A program made the translations under genes and the position numbers. From contig NZ_CP102770.1 in the NCBI RefSeq assembly GCF_038561935.1, forward strand, positions 1,240,001 through 1,304,000: 64,000 bases of DNA, written 5' to 3'. Shown piece after piece: positions 25,523 to 34,774 of this stretch. Under the pieces are notes generated by a model. It had not been told where the DNA came from. It made no database searches and saw only the letters and a list, made by a program, of their open reading frames with translations. Origin of the DNA: Myxococcus stipitatus. GTDB taxonomy: Bacteria > Myxococcota > Myxococcia > Myxococcales > Myxococcaceae. The first letter of the stretch is position 1, and the number at the start of each line of letters is the position of its first letter.

Positions 25523-28500
25523 GGATCCTCGGCATCCGGGGGAGCAATCTCACGAGCTTCGCGGGGAACTTCGCGCTGGAGCTGGACCGGCCGCCGTTGG
25601 ACCGGCTGGGGCTGTTCGCGATTACAGGCGCGACGGGGGCGGGGAAGAGCACGCTGCTGGATGCGCTGTGTCTGGCGTTGTTCGACCGGACGCCGAGGTT
25701 GGGCGGTCGCGGCGGCGTGCCGGTGGGGCGGGCGGACGAGGAGGATGAGGCGCGGCTGTCCGCGTACGACGTGCGCGGCATGTTGCGCCGGGGCGCGGGC
25801 GAGGGCTTCGCCGAGGTGGACTTCCAGGGGAAGGACGGTCGTCGCTACCGGGCGCGGTGGTCGGTGTGGCGGGCGCGGGGCCGCGCGGAGGGGCGCTTCC
25901 GGCCGCAGGAGATGAGCCTGACGGAGGTGGCGTCGGGGCAGCAGTTCGGTCGCACCAAGGGCGAGGTGCTCACGGCCATCCAGGAGCGGCTGGGGTTGTC
26001 GTTCGACCAGTTCCGTCGCTCGGCGTTGTTGGCGCAGGGCGAGTTCGCGGCGTTCCTCAAGGCGGACGCGAATGAGCGCGCGGAGCTGCTGGAGCGGATG
26101 ACGGGCACGGAGGTGTACAGCCGCCTGTCGATGGCCGCGCACGAGAAGAACAAGGCGGAGCAGGAGCAGCTGGCGCAGCGGGAGCGGGGGCTGGCGGCGA
26201 TTGCGCTGATGGAGGCGGAGGAGCGGAGCGCGGCGGAGGGGCGGCTCGTCGAGGAGGCGCAGGCGTGCAGGGGCGTGGAGGCGCGGCTCCTGGAGGCGGA
26301 GAGCGCGGCGGCGTGGCACTCGGAGCGGGTGTTGTTGGTGGATGCGCAGCGAGAGGCGGAGGGACGGGAGGGGCGGGCGGTGGAGGCGGTGGAGGAGGCG
26401 GCGCCTCGGGCGCGGAGGTTGGAGGAGGTTCGCGCGGCGGAGTCCTTCCGAGGAGCGGTGACGTCGGCGGCAGAGGCGGAGCGTCGGTGGGAGGAAGCGG
26501 AGGCCGCGTGTCGCGCGCGGGCGGTGGAGCTGGAGGGGGCGAAGGCGCGGTGGGTGGAGCTCCAGTCGGCGTTGCAGGGGGCGGAGGAGGCGAGGAGGAG
26601 GGCTCGGGCGGCGCAGGAGGAGGCGGCGCCTCGGTTGGAGGAGGCGGCGGAGCTGGATGCCCGGTGTGCGGCGGCGGCGCGTGACGCGGAAGAGGCGCGG
26701 GGGCGTGCGCGGGCGGCGGAGGCCGAGGCGGTGAAGGCTCGGGGCGTGCTCGAGGAGGTCGTGGCTCGGGAGGAGGAGGCGCGGGCGAAGGGGGAGGGGG
26801 CTCGGGCGTGGTTGGTGGAGAAGGCGCACTGGGAGGCGTTGGCCAAGGAGTGGCCTCGCTGGCAGCGCGAGCTGGAGCGGTACGAGGTGGCGCTGGGCGA
26901 GGGGCAGACGGCGCGGACGGTGGTGGAGAAGCAGCGTGGCGAGGTGGACCGGCTGCGCGAGGCTGCTCGGCTGAGGCGTGAGGAGCGCGACGCGGAGGTG
27001 GAGGCGGAGTCTCGGGTCCAGGCCACGGCGACCCATGCCGAGGCGGCGCTGGGGGAGGGGACGGGCGTCGAGCGTCGTGTGCTGCGCGAGTCGCTGCTCG
27101 CGAGACAGGAGACGCTGCGAGCGCTGGAGATGGCGCGGCAGGGGTTGTGCGCGGGGGAGGCCGAGGCGGCGGAGGCGGAGCGGGAGGCACAGGCCGCGAA
27201 GGGGGAGGTGGAGGCCGCGTCGTTGGCGGTGCGTGAGGCGGAGGTCCGGAGGGTGGAGGGGGAGGCGGCGCTGAAGGAGGCTCGCAGGGCGCTGTCGGTC
27301 GCGGAGGCGACGCAGGGGCACGCGGCGCAGCGGGCGCTGTTGCGTGAGGGCGAGGCGTGTCCGCTGTGTGGCGCGACGGAGCATCCCTATCGCCATGAGG
27401 TGCCCGCGCTGGCGGGGCTGGTGGCGGAGTCCGCGGCGCGCGTGGAGACGCTGGAGGCACAGCGGGCGGAGTGCTCGAGAGCGGAGGTGTCCGCGAGTGC
27501 ACGACAGGCCGCGGCGCGGGCGCGGGTGACACAGGCGGAAGTCAGACGCGAGAGCGCGGCGGCGCGATGCACGGAGCACCGCGTGGCCTGGGGCCGTGGC
27601 CGCGAGAAGTGGCGGCAGGTGAGCGACTCCACCGCGGCTTTCGAGGACGGTGCCTCGTCCGAGGCGGGCCTCTGGTTGGAGGCGCGGGCCGCCGAGCTGA
27701 AGGCGCGGCTGTCCGCGTTGAAGTCCGAGGAAGAGGCCGCGGAGGGACTGGCCCGAGCGGCGCGTGAGGCCCGCGCGGCGTTGGAGGCGCAGCGCACCCG
27801 TCGCGAGCGCGCCGCCGATTCGCTCCGCCGCGCGGAGGAGTCCTTCACGCGCGCGGAAGGGACCCTTCGAGAGGCAGTTGCCAGACTGGACGCGGCTGAG
27901 ACGACGGTGCGCCAGGTCCTCACGGACATGGCCCCCATCTTCTCCGCGGATGCCGGATGGGAAGCGAAGCTGGAGGCCGCCCCCGCGGACTTCCGCCAGA
28001 AGTGCGGCAAGCGCGTGTCCATGTGGAAGGAGCGCGAGGACCTCGTCCAGAAGGCCAAGGAGCGCGCCGACGAAGAGCAGCGCCACCGCGCCCACGCACA
28101 AGGTCTTCTGGACGTGAGCGCCCGCCGCGCCAAGGAGGACGCGGCGACGGCGGCCCTCAAGGAACGTTCGCGCGACGAAGCCACCCGTGCCCGAGCGACA
28201 CTCCTCGACGGTCGCCCCACGGACGAGGTCCGCGCCGAACTCCGCCATGCACTCGAATCCGCGGAGGCCACCTACGAGAAGTCTCGCCAGTCCGCCGAGT
28301 CCGCGAGGCAGGCCGAAGGCGTGGCGCTGGCCCGCGTGGAGGACGCGACACGGGGACTGAAGGCCGCGCTGGAGTCTCGCGACGCCGCTCGAGCGGACCT
28401 GGAACGACGTCTGTCCGCGCAAGGTGTCTCGCTGGACGCCGTGAAGGCCCTGCTCGCGCACGATGCCGCATGGTGCGAAGCGGAGGCTCGGGCGCTGGCC

Positions 28501-29307
28501 GCGTTGAAGGAGGCCCTGTCCCATGCCCGCGCGGTGCTCGAGGAGCGGCGGGCCCGCCGTGCCTCCCACGAGGCGAGTGGTGCTCCGGCCCTGTCGGAGT
28601 CCGAGGCCGCCGCCGCCCGTGAGCAGCTTCGCGCGGACGTGGAGGTCCGCCGCCGAGCCGAGGCCCTGCTGCGCGCGAAGCTGGACGCGGACGACGCGGC
28701 CCGAGCCCGTCACGGCAGCGAGGCCCAGGCGCTCGCAGAGCGCAGGCAGGCGGCCGAGGTCTGGAAGGCGCTGAGCGACCTGATCGGCTCGCACGACGGC
28801 AAGCGCTTCAAGGTGTTCGCCCAGAGCCTCACGCTCGACGCGCTGCTGCTCCATGCCAACGCGCACCTGCAGGAGCTGGCCAGGCGCTACCGCCTGATGC
28901 GCGTGCCCGGCCACGACCTGGACCTCCAGGTGGTCGACGGGGACATGGGCGACGAGGTGCGCGGCGTGGCCAGCCTGTCCGGCGGCGAGAGCTTCCTCGT
29001 CTCCCTGGCGCTCGCGCTGGGGCTCGCGTCGCTGTCATCGGAGACGACGCAGGTGGAGACCCTCTTCATCGACGAGGGCTTCGGCACCCTGGACCCGGAG
29101 ACGCTGGAGGTGGCGTTGGCCACGCTCGACGCGCTCCAGGCCACGGGGCGGCAGGTGGGCATCATCTCCCACGTCTCCGGACTGGCCGAGCGCATCGGCG
29201 TGCAGGTGCGCGTGGTGAAGCAGGGCGGAGGCCGCAGCCGGCTGGTGGTGGAAGGAGACCTGGGGATACCCGCCGCTCCCGCCCCGGAGGTCCGGCTGCT
29301 CGCCTGA
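25519..29307 (+). CDS. sbcC: exonuclease subunit SbcC (SMC-like ATPase)
   Basis: 1262 residues, larger than the E. coli 1048. N-terminal ATPase half with Walker A GATGAGKST (37-45), a QAEFAAFLKA-type Q-loop, then two long coiled-coil arms flanking the zinc hook CPLCGATEHP (near residue 614), then the C-terminal half with signature LSGGESFLVSLALALGLASL, Walker B LFIDEGFGTLDPE and the closing ISHVSGL switch. Arms are rich in Ala, Glu and Arg, giving long low-complexity heptads. It holds ATP-controlled DNA clamping by SbcCD. Start overlaps the sbcD stop. The arms are unusually repetitive and GC-rich (GCG and GAG codons dominate), which is why several long false frames appear on both strands. Confidence 0.95.
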   Translation: MRILGIRGSNLTSFAGNFALELDRPPLDRLGLFAITGATGAGKSTLLDALCLALFDRTPRLGGRGGVPVGRADEEDEARLSAYDVRGMLRRGAGEGFAEVDFQGKDGRRYRARWSVWRARGRAEGRFRPQEMSLTEVASGQQFGRTKGEVLTAIQERLGLSFDQFRRSALLAQGEFAAFLKADANERAELLERMTGTEVYSRLSMAAHEKNKAEQEQLAQRERGLAAIALMEAEERSAAEGRLVEEAQACRGVEARLLEAESAAAWHSERVLLVDAQREAEGREGRAVEAVEEAAPRARRLEEVRAAESFRGAVTSAAEAERRWEEAEAACRARAVELEGAKARWVELQSALQGAEEARRRARAAQEEAAPRLEEAAELDARCAAAARDAEEARGRARAAEAEAVKARGVLEEVVAREEEARAKGEGARAWLVEKAHWEALAKEWPRWQRELERYEVALGEGQTARTVVEKQRGEVDRLREAARLRREERDAEVEAESRVQATATHAEAALGEGTGVERRVLRESLLARQETLRALEMARQGLCAGEAEAAEAEREAQAAKGEVEAASLAVREAEVRRVEGEAALKEARRALSVAEATQGHAAQRALLREGEACPLCGATEHPYRHEVPALAGLVAESAARVETLEAQRAECSRAEVSASARQAAARARVTQAEVRRESAAARCTEHRVAWGRGREKWRQVSDSTAAFEDGASSEAGLWLEARAAELKARLSALKSEEEAAEGLARAAREARAALEAQRTRRERAADSLRRAEESFTRAEGTLREAVARLDAAETTVRQVLTDMAPIFSADAGWEAKLEAAPADFRQKCGKRVSMWKEREDLVQKAKERADEEQRHRAHAQGLLDVSARRAKEDAATAALKERSRDEATRARATLLDGRPTDEVRAELRHALESAEATYEKSRQSAESARQAEGVALARVEDATRGLKAALESRDAARADLERRLSAQGVSLDAVKALLAHDAAWCEAEARALAALKEALSHARAVLEERRARRASHEASGAPALSESEAAAAREQLRADVEVRRRAEALLRAKLDADDAARARHGSEAQALAERRQAAEVWKALSDLIGSHDGKRFKVFAQSLTLDALLLHANAHLQELARRYRLMRVPGHDLDLQVVDGDMGDEVRGVASLSGGESFLVSLALALGLASLSSETTQVETLFIDEGFGTLDPETLEVALATLDALQATGRQVGIISHVSGLAERIGVQVRVVKQGGGRSRLVVEGDLGIPAAPAPEVRLLA

Positions 29308-29319
29308 GCGCGCCGAACC

Positions 29320-30249
29320 CTACGCCGTGGTGCCCATCAACCCCCGCACCACGGCGGCCACGGCCAGGGGCGTGGCCACGCGGTCATCCGCGAGCGACGC
29401 GAGCGCCCGCGCGAACTGCGCCGCGGAGCTGAAGCGCTGCGCCGGGTTCGGGGCCAGCGCGCGGTCCAGCACCAGCGCGAGGGCGTCCGACACCTCCGGG
29501 ACATGCAGCCGGACGGGACGCACGCGGCCGCCTCGGATGGCGGACTCGACCTCGTCCCCGGGGCCCGAGGGGAAGGGGGACTCCATCGACAGCAGCTCGT
29601 ACAGCAGCACCGCGGTGGCCCACAGGTCCACCGCCACGGAGACCTCGCCCGCGAGCAGCTCCGGGGAGCGGTAGTGCTGCTTGCCCAGCCGCCGGGCATC
29701 CAGCGCCATGCCCGCCCTGGAGCGCGCCACGCCGAAGTCCGCCAGCTTCACCTCGCCCGTGCGCGACAGCAGCACGTTGTGCGGAGACACGTCGCAGTGG
29801 ACGACGCCCAGCGGGCGCCCCGTGGGACTGGTCGCCTGGTGCGCATGGGCGAGCGCCTCCAGCACCTGTCGGACGATGAGCACGGAGATGTCGATGGGCA
29901 GCTCGATGCGCCGCCGCCGGCACTGCGCCAGCACCCGCCCCAGGTCCGGCCCCTCCACCAGCTCCAGCGCCAGGTACCCGCCGTCGGGCAGCTCGCCATA
30001 CTCGACGAAGCCCACGATGTGGGGATGGCTCAGGCACCGGGCCAGCTCGGCTTCATGCAGGAGCTGCTCGTGGGCCTCGTCATCGTGCGCGCGCTCGGGG
30101 CGCACGCGCTTGATGGCCACATGCTCTCCCTCGCGCGGGCCGTCCTTCACCCGGGCCAGGAACACCTCCGCCATGCCGCCCCGGCCCAGCCGTGAGAGCA
30201 GCTCGAAGCGGCCACAGTCCCGAGGCCAGTGCTCCAACCCCTCGACCAT
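29320..30249 (-). CDS. cytosolic Ser/Thr protein kinase (Hanks type)
   Basis: 309 residues, kinase domain only, no membrane helix. Gly-loop GRGGMAEV (22-29), catalytic Lys47 in VAIKR, catalytic-loop HCDVSPHN with Cys in place of the usual Arg of HRD (a non-RD kinase, so it may not need activation-loop phosphorylation), DFGVAR and a RSPELLAGE block as the APE segment. Myxobacteria have many such kinases. The start lies 3 bases after the stop of the PilZ-domain gene, so translation is probably coupled and the pair may link c-di-GMP to phosphorylation. Substrate unknown. Confidence 0.9.
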   Translation of the reverse strand: MVEGLEHWPRDCGRFELLSRLGRGGMAEVFLARVKDGPREGEHVAIKRVRPERAHDDEAHEQLLHEAELARCLSHPHIVGFVEYGELPDGGYLALELVEGPDLGRVLAQCRRRRIELPIDISVLIVRQVLEALAHAHQATSPTGRPLGVVHCDVSPHNVLLSRTGEVKLADFGVARSRAGMALDARRLGKQHYRSPELLAGEVSVAVDLWATAVLLYELLSMESPFPSGPGDEVESAIRGGRVRPVRLHVPEVSDALALVLDRALAPNPAQRFSSAAQFARALASLADDRVATPLAVAAVVRGLMGTTA

Positions 30250-30252
30250 GAC

Positions 30253-31107
30253 CTACCCCGCTCCGCCCACCAGGCTCGCCAGGTAGCGGTCCAGTGTCTG
30301 GGAGAAGGTCGCGTCGTCGCTGAGGAACGCGAGTCCCACCCCGCCGCTGTAAGGGTCATCCACCACGTGCACCACCACCGCGTCGCCCTGGAGCCGCTCG
30401 CCATTGGGCAGCTTCACATCGACGGTGACGATGCTATCCGGCGGCGGTCGGTGTGCGGTGCGGATGAAGAGACCCCCGTTTGAGATGTTCAGCGCGTGCT
30501 CCCGCACGAAGTCCAGTTCAGTGCGGAACTCCAGCTCCAGCCTCACCGCGAAGCGGCGGCCTCGGCGCTGGGGACTCCCAGGCGGTGCGGGCGGCACGCG
30601 TCGAGGATCCAACTCCGGCGTCGGCGCGGGGGGCGGCGGAGGCGGCGCCGAGGGAGGAGGAGGCCGGGCCGCCAGCGCACCCACATGCTGCGCCAGCAGG
30701 CGAGAGGCCTCCGCGCGCTCATGGCCTCCGAAGGCCCGCCCCCCGGCGAAGGTGAGGTTGCGGAACGAGTCGCGCTCCGCCTTGGGCAGACGCCACAGCT
30801 CCACGAACGTCCCTCCGCTGCGCTTCACCTCGTCCGCGAGCCGCTCCACCGCCGCGCGCGGATAGCCGGGCGCTTCCACCTTGAGCTCGATGCCCGCCTG
30901 CTCTGCCTGCATCGCCACGACGAACTGCAGCGTCTGCGCCGAGGGCAGCAGGGCCTCAAGCCCCTCGACTACCGCCGCCGCACGCTCGGGTGTTGCCCTT
31001 CCATTCCACAAGGCCGCGAGACCGAAGACAGGCACGAAAGAGACGATAGCTGAGGGAGTGGGGGCCGCGAACACTGTTTGCGGACAGCCCTGCCGCAATC
31101 CCTTCAT
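30253..31107 (-). CDS. PilZ-domain protein with Pro-rich linker
   Basis: About 284 residues from ATG 31107; the exact start is uncertain (ATG 31155 and an internal GTG are possible, none with a strong Shine-Dalgarno). N-terminal 140 residues: a helical region (WNGRATPERAAAVVEGLEALLP) with FVELWRLPKAER. A long Pro-rich linker follows, then the C-terminal PilZ domain: RRFAVR (RxxxR-like), NISNGGLFI as the (N/D)xSxxG motif and GVGLAFLSDD. This pattern, seen repeatedly in myxobacteria (the Myxococcus paralogous domain TIGR02266), binds c-di-GMP when the Arg and Ser motif residues are intact. It sits just upstream of the kinase gene and is likely its partner. Confidence 0.82.
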   Translation of the reverse strand: MKGLRQGCPQTVFAAPTPSAIVSFVPVFGLAALWNGRATPERAAAVVEGLEALLPSAQTLQFVVAMQAEQAGIELKVEAPGYPRAAVERLADEVKRSGGTFVELWRLPKAERDSFRNLTFAGGRAFGGHERAEASRLLAQHVGALAARPPPPSAPPPPPPAPTPELDPRRVPPAPPGSPQRRGRRFAVRLELEFRTELDFVREHALNISNGGLFIRTAHRPPPDSIVTVDVKLPNGERLQGDAVVVHVVDDPYSGGVGLAFLSDDATFSQTLDRYLASLVGGAG

Positions 31108-31253
31108 GGGACTGAACAGAGTCCATACAAAGAGCAACTTCGGGCCCGTACCCACCGGAATAGTGCCTGACGAACACCCTCAGGTCTTCATAGACTTCGG
31201 GTTCCCCCTGACTCACCCCCCATTTCCCCCCGGAGTCAGGGGAAGGGAGTCGA

Positions 31254-34200
31254 ATGATGCGTACGCCCCTCTCACGGCTCATCGCCTGCGTGCTCATGTC
31301 AGCGTCATTGCTGGTGGGCTGCGGTGGGTCGGACCCCGATGATCCCAAACCCCAGGTGACCGAAGATGGTGGTTCGGACGCGGGGTCGGATGCAGGCCAC
31401 GATGAGGAAGATGCGGGAATTGATCCGGACCCCGACCCCGACCCGGGCAAGGTGCCCACGGATATCGAGGACCCGGACAACAAGACAAAGGACTCCGACT
31501 GCGATGGCCTGACGGACGCGGAGGAGTTCGCGAATGTCTATCCCAACGGGCTGAAGACGGACCCGGGCTTGCGCGACACGGACGGCGACGGAATCCGTGA
31601 CGGCGTGGAAGTGGGCCGCACCAGCAGCGTCGACCCGAAGTGCTCGTTCCGCGGGGACATGGACCCGCAGTCGCGCACCTCGCCGGTGAAGGCAGACACG
31701 GACGGCGATGGAATCCCAGACGGCCTGGAGGACACCAACCGCAACGGCGCGCGGGAGATTACGGAGACGGACCCGAACGCCATCGACTCGGATGGTGATG
31801 GCATCTCGGATGGTGAGGAGGACTCCAACAAGAGCGGCACGGTGAGCCCCGGCGAGACGGACCCGCGCAAGCGCGACACGGACGGCGATGGCCTGTCGGA
31901 CAGCCTGGAGCGGAAGCTGGGCACCGACCCGCTCAAGCCGGACACGGACGGTGACGGCTGCAGCGACGGTGACGAGGACCGCAACCGCAACGGCGTGCGT
32001 GACAGCGGCGAGACGGACCCGAAGGTCGCCGACTGCGCGGCCTCCATTCCGGACGCGGACTTCGACGGCATCCCCGACTCGGTGGAAGCCGCCACGGGCA
32101 CCGACAAGAACAAGGCCGACACGGACGGCGACGGCCTGCCCGACGGTGTCGAGGACGAGAACAAGAACGGGCGCGTGGACCCCGGCGAGACGGACCCCCG
32201 CCTGACGGACACCGACTGTGACGGCCTGCAGGATGGCTCGGGCCGCAACGGCTTCCTGGGCGAGGACGCCAACAACAACGGCAAGGTGGACGGCGCCGAG
32301 ACGGACCCGACCAACCCGGACACCGACGGTGACGGTCTGCGCGACGGCCTGGAGCGCGGTGTGACGACGGCGCAGGCGCCGCGCAAGGACTGTGGCTACT
32401 CGGGCGATGCGGACCCGACCACCACGACGAGCCCGACGAACCCGGACTCGGACGGCGACACCATTCCGGACGGCGCGGAGGACGCGAACCAGAACGGCCG
32501 CGTGGACCCGAACGAGCTGGACCCGAAGAACCCGGCGGACGGCGCCTCCGGGACGCCCGCGGGCCAGGCGTGCCGCGTGAGCAACCTGCGGCCGGTCACC
32601 TTCAAGGAGGAGAACGGCGCGGACATCCGGCTCGCGCTGCCGGCCACCTTCAAGGACGCCAACATCACCTACCTGACGGCGGGTGGCTCCACGGTGGGCG
32701 TCATCGGCTGGGATGACACCAAGCAGGTGACGATGATTGCGTACAAGCGCGGCAAGGTGGGCACCTCCACCACGCCCGTGGGGGACGAGGCGGGCATCCG
32801 CGCCGCGTCGTTCAACACCACGACGCCCGATGTCGCGCAGACGTTCACCACCTGGGATGGCTACGCGGCGCTGGCGGCGCGCTACGCGCTGGCGGGCTCG
32901 ACGGACCTGAAGGCGGCGACGAACACGCTGGTGCGCTCGCTGGTTCCGAACAGCACGGGCTCGCTCTCCGGGTCGGCGGGAGTCAGCGGTCCCTTCACGC
33001 TCCAGGCGCAGTACGTCCACCGCACCGACGCCAGCGTGCTGGTCGTCATGGCCCTCACGCCCACGGCCAGCTACAACGAGGCTGGAAGCCTCTTCACGTC
33101 GTTGGACGCGGCGGGAGGAACCTCCCTGGCCCAGTTCGGTGACGCGGACGCGGTGCAGTGTGAGCTGTTCACCTCGAAGCAGGCGGTGGTGGACTTCCTC
33201 TTCGTGGTGGATGACAGCGGCTCCATGGCGGACTCGCAGGCGGCGCTGGCGAACGCGGCCACGGCGGTGGCCAACAAGCTGGCCAACTCGACGTTGGATT
33301 GGCGTCTGGCGATGGTGACGTCCAGCTACACGTCCGGCAATTCCAACCACGTCAACCGGGGGGTGGTGCGAGGCTTCACCCGCAACATCAACCAGTTCAA
33401 GGCGTGGCTGACGACGAGCAGCGCTTGCAACAACGGACAGTGCACGGGGGTGACGATTCCTCCTGGCACGGACCCGACCACCTGCTCGGCGGCGACTCCG
33501 TCCTGCTGGGTGGGCACGGGAGGCAATGGCGAGGAGAAGTCGATGGACGCGGCGCGCGCGGCCATCAACGACAAGCTGGTGCCGAACGGCACGATTGCGG
33601 ATGACCGCATCCGTCCTGGCGCGAAGGTGGTGGTCGTCATCCTGACGGACACGCACGACTACTCGACCGACAGCATCGCGACCTTCACGCAGTACTTCCG
33701 GGGCACGGGCACCACGGCGACCACCAAGAACCCGCTGAACCAGGTCATCCAGGTCCACGGCATCCTCTGTCCGCTGGATGGCGTGACGGGTGACACGGCG
33801 ACGTGGTGTCACAACCAGGAAGACCCCCGCAATCCGAAGCACCTGGACATCATCCAGGCGACGGGTGGCGTGTCGGGCAGCATCCGGAGCTCCGCGTCCA
33901 TCACCACGACCATCAACGGCATCGTGGACAGCACCATCGCCGCGGTGGGCCACAAGACGCAGCAGCCGCCCATTGGCGCCTCGGTGAAGGTGTCCGTGGC
34001 GGCGGTGGCGAACCCCGCGACGTGCCCCACGCCGGCGGACCTGCCGCGCAGCCGGACCAACGGCTTCGACGTGGACGGCATCAACCGCACGCTGTCGTTC
34101 TTCGGCGGCTGCCGCCCGCAGGCGGACAACACGCAGGCGGCGGTGTCCTACCGCTACTGGAGCGACCGGACGACCAACGCCGACGGCGTGCCGCCTCCGT

Positions 34201-34640
34201 GCAAGTCGGACCCGAACTACGACCCGACCCAGGCGGACTACTGCAAGCGTCAGCTCGTCTGCAACCGCGTGACGGACAAGTGCGAGTGCCCCGCGGACTG
34301 TGGTGGTGGCGGAGCGCCCGGCCAGGTCTGTGACACGGACGTGAACGTGTGCGCCTTCAAGTGCGCGCCGGACTGCGGTGGCGAGTGCGGCACCTACGAG
34401 TCGTGCAACTCGGCGACGTGCGCCTGCACGTGCGTCCAGTCGGCGACGTGCGCGCCGGGCTACAAGTTCGACCCGAGCGTGTGCGCCTGCGCGTGTGACA
34501 CGTCGGTGCTGAGCTGCGGCTCCACGTCGCAGCCGGATGCGGCCTCGTGCTCGTGCGCGTGCAAGGCCGACTGCGGTGGTTGCCCGGCGAACACGCGGTG
34601 CAACGTGAACACCTGCGCGTGTGAAGGCGTCATCGGCTGA
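31254..34640 (+). CDS. VWA-domain lipoprotein with thrombospondin type 3 repeats (CglD-like)
   Basis: 1128 residues (1127 if it starts at ATG 31257; GGGAG lies 4 and 7 bases before the two). Signal ends in lipobox LLVGC, so it is an outer-membrane lipoprotein. Residues about 65-430 are at least ten thrombospondin type 3 calcium-binding repeats (DTDGDGI/L-x-DG) separated by Asn/Asp-rich turns. A VWA domain follows with a complete MIDAS-type DDSGSM after LFVVDD. The C-terminal 160 residues are Cys-rich EGF-like ([18 protein letters not shown]). This layout recalls the M. xanthus gliding protein CglD, which acts in contact-dependent motility; I infer likeness from architecture only. The neighbouring M14 peptidase gene converges on it, with a bidirectional terminator between them. 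Confidence 0.82.
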   Translation: MMRTPLSRLIACVLMSASLLVGCGGSDPDDPKPQVTEDGGSDAGSDAGHDEEDAGIDPDPDPDPGKVPTDIEDPDNKTKDSDCDGLTDAEEFANVYPNGLKTDPGLRDTDGDGIRDGVEVGRTSSVDPKCSFRGDMDPQSRTSPVKADTDGDGIPDGLEDTNRNGAREITETDPNAIDSDGDGISDGEEDSNKSGTVSPGETDPRKRDTDGDGLSDSLERKLGTDPLKPDTDGDGCSDGDEDRNRNGVRDSGETDPKVADCAASIPDADFDGIPDSVEAATGTDKNKADTDGDGLPDGVEDENKNGRVDPGETDPRLTDTDCDGLQDGSGRNGFLGEDANNNGKVDGAETDPTNPDTDGDGLRDGLERGVTTAQAPRKDCGYSGDADPTTTTSPTNPDSDGDTIPDGAEDANQNGRVDPNELDPKNPADGASGTPAGQACRVSNLRPVTFKEENGADIRLALPATFKDANITYLTAGGSTVGVIGWDDTKQVTMIAYKRGKVGTSTTPVGDEAGIRAASFNTTTPDVAQTFTTWDGYAALAARYALAGSTDLKAATNTLVRSLVPNSTGSLSGSAGVSGPFTLQAQYVHRTDASVLVVMALTPTASYNEAGSLFTSLDAAGGTSLAQFGDADAVQCELFTSKQAVVDFLFVVDDSGSMADSQAALANAATAVANKLANSTLDWRLAMVTSSYTSGNSNHVNRGVVRGFTRNINQFKAWLTTSSACNNGQCTGVTIPPGTDPTTCSAATPSCWVGTGGNGEEKSMDAARAAINDKLVPNGTIADDRIRPGAKVVVVILTDTHDYSTDSIATFTQYFRGTGTTATTKNPLNQVIQVHGILCPLDGVTGDTATWCHNQEDPRNPKHLDIIQATGGVSGSIRSSASITTTINGIVDSTIAAVGHKTQQPPIGASVKVSVAAVANPATCPTPADLPRSRTNGFDVDGINRTLSFFGGCRPQADNTQAAVSYRYWSDRTTNADGVPPPCKSDPNYDPTQADYCKRQLVCNRVTDKCECPADCGGGGAPGQVCDTDVNVCAFKCAPDCGGECGTYESCNSATCACTCVQSATCAPGYKFDPSVCACACDTSVLSCGSTSQPDAASCSCACKADCGGCPANTRCNVNTCACEGVIG

Positions 34641-34709
34641 GGCCGGGACGTCGGCGCCGGTCCTCGCTGAAGCACGCGAGGGCCGGCCCCGCGCGATGAC
34701 GGAATGAAA

Positions 34710-34744
34710 GAAGGCCCCGGTGGCATCGTGCCACCGGGGCCTTC
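34710..34744. terminator. bidirectional terminator hairpin
   Basis: A perfect 16-bp stem (GAAGGCCCCGGTGGCA at 34710-34725 with its complement at 34729-34744) around a TCG loop lies between the convergent genes ending at 34640 and 34775. AAAG precedes it and GTGTTCC follows. Usable by both genes. Confidence 0.8.
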
Positions 34745-34774
34745 GTGTTCCAGGGGCTGGCTCTCGATCGGCGG

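Noticed and set aside
25444-28914. Very long minus-strand frames opposite sbcC
   Set aside because: They are shadows of the GCG/GAG-rich coiled-coil arms; residues are low complexity with no motif.
31560-32550. Repeated DNA as a tandem-repeat array or CRISPR
   Set aside because: The periodicity comes from thrombospondin type 3 repeats in coding DNA; unit lengths vary and there are no spacers.
31305-33953. 882-codon minus-strand frame
   Set aside because: Antisense shadow of the CglD-like gene and its Asp/Gly repeats.
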